Below are positions 6,428 through 6,495 of a DNA stretch of 6,495 nucleotides, one piece after another (the stretch's first letter is position 1; each line of letters starts with the position of its first letter). A program made the translations under genes and the position numbers. Origin of the DNA: Candidatus Thiomargarita nelsonii (GTDB lineage Bacteria > Pseudomonadota > Gammaproteobacteria > Beggiatoales > Beggiatoaceae); contig LUTY01000708.1 in NCBI GenBank assembly GCA_001640045.1, forward strand, positions 1 to 6,495, read 5' to 3'. The notes below the pieces were generated by a model. The model searched no databases, was not told the DNA's origin, and worked only from the letters and a program-made list of their open reading frames with translations.

Positions 6428-6495
6428 TAATTTAACCGGCTCGCAATCAACTTATTTTGGTCTTTTTTGGTTTTTACGCTCTGCGCTCATTGAGC

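Noticed and set aside
6428..6495. Terminator or further gene after the Uma2 gene
   Set aside because: There are T-rich runs and a tiny GCTC/GAGC dyad at the very end, but no stable stem before a T-run and no coding signal. Nothing can be called.

Overview
The window reads as an accessory-type locus from a bacterium, most probably a gammaproteobacterium. A large filamentous sulfur bacterium (Beggiatoa/Thioploca/Thiomargarita group) would fit. This rests on moderate-to-low GC content, short palindromic intergenic repeats, a UPF0175/DUF3368 toxin-antitoxin pair and a Uma2-type gene, a mix that group carries in abundance. No 16S or other marker is present, so the assignment is an inference. All recognisable genes lie on the + strand.

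Layout: (1) 3-1539, a 5'-truncated membrane-anchored von Willebrand A (vWA) protein whose reading frame is broken by a one-base shift near 290-326. (2) 1546-1606, two copies of a 23-bp palindromic repeat facing each other. (3) 1626-2216, a UPF0175-type antitoxin overlapping by ATGA with a DUF3368/PIN-type toxin that has lost its middle and its frame. (4) 2236-2302, a GTAGGGTGGAT hairpin followed by a third copy of the 23-bp repeat. (5) 2334-2777, a small four-helix membrane protein with a probable signal peptide. (6) 2790-5953, a very large FtsZ/tubulin-like GTPase with a one-base frameshift at about 2867. (7) 5999-6427, a short Uma2/DUF820 nuclease-fold protein whose upstream region holds a diverged copy of the palindrome. 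Positions 6428-6495 show nothing recognisable.

The biological core is the vWA protein, the small membrane protein and the tubulin-like GTPase. Tubulin-superfamily proteins of this large kind, linked to vWA proteins, have been predicted computationally to form a membrane-remodelling system (Makarova and Koonin described FtsZ-like families in this context). Here the GTPase would be the cytoplasmic polymer or switch, and the vWA and small membrane proteins its membrane partners. The toxin-antitoxin cassette, with copies of one repeat inverted at its two edges, appears to have been inserted between the vWA gene and the rest.

Three of the six genes are broken. The two one-base shifts could each be explained by a single T gained or lost, so they may be sequencing or assembly errors. 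The toxin lesion, with roughly 50 residues missing, looks like real decay.
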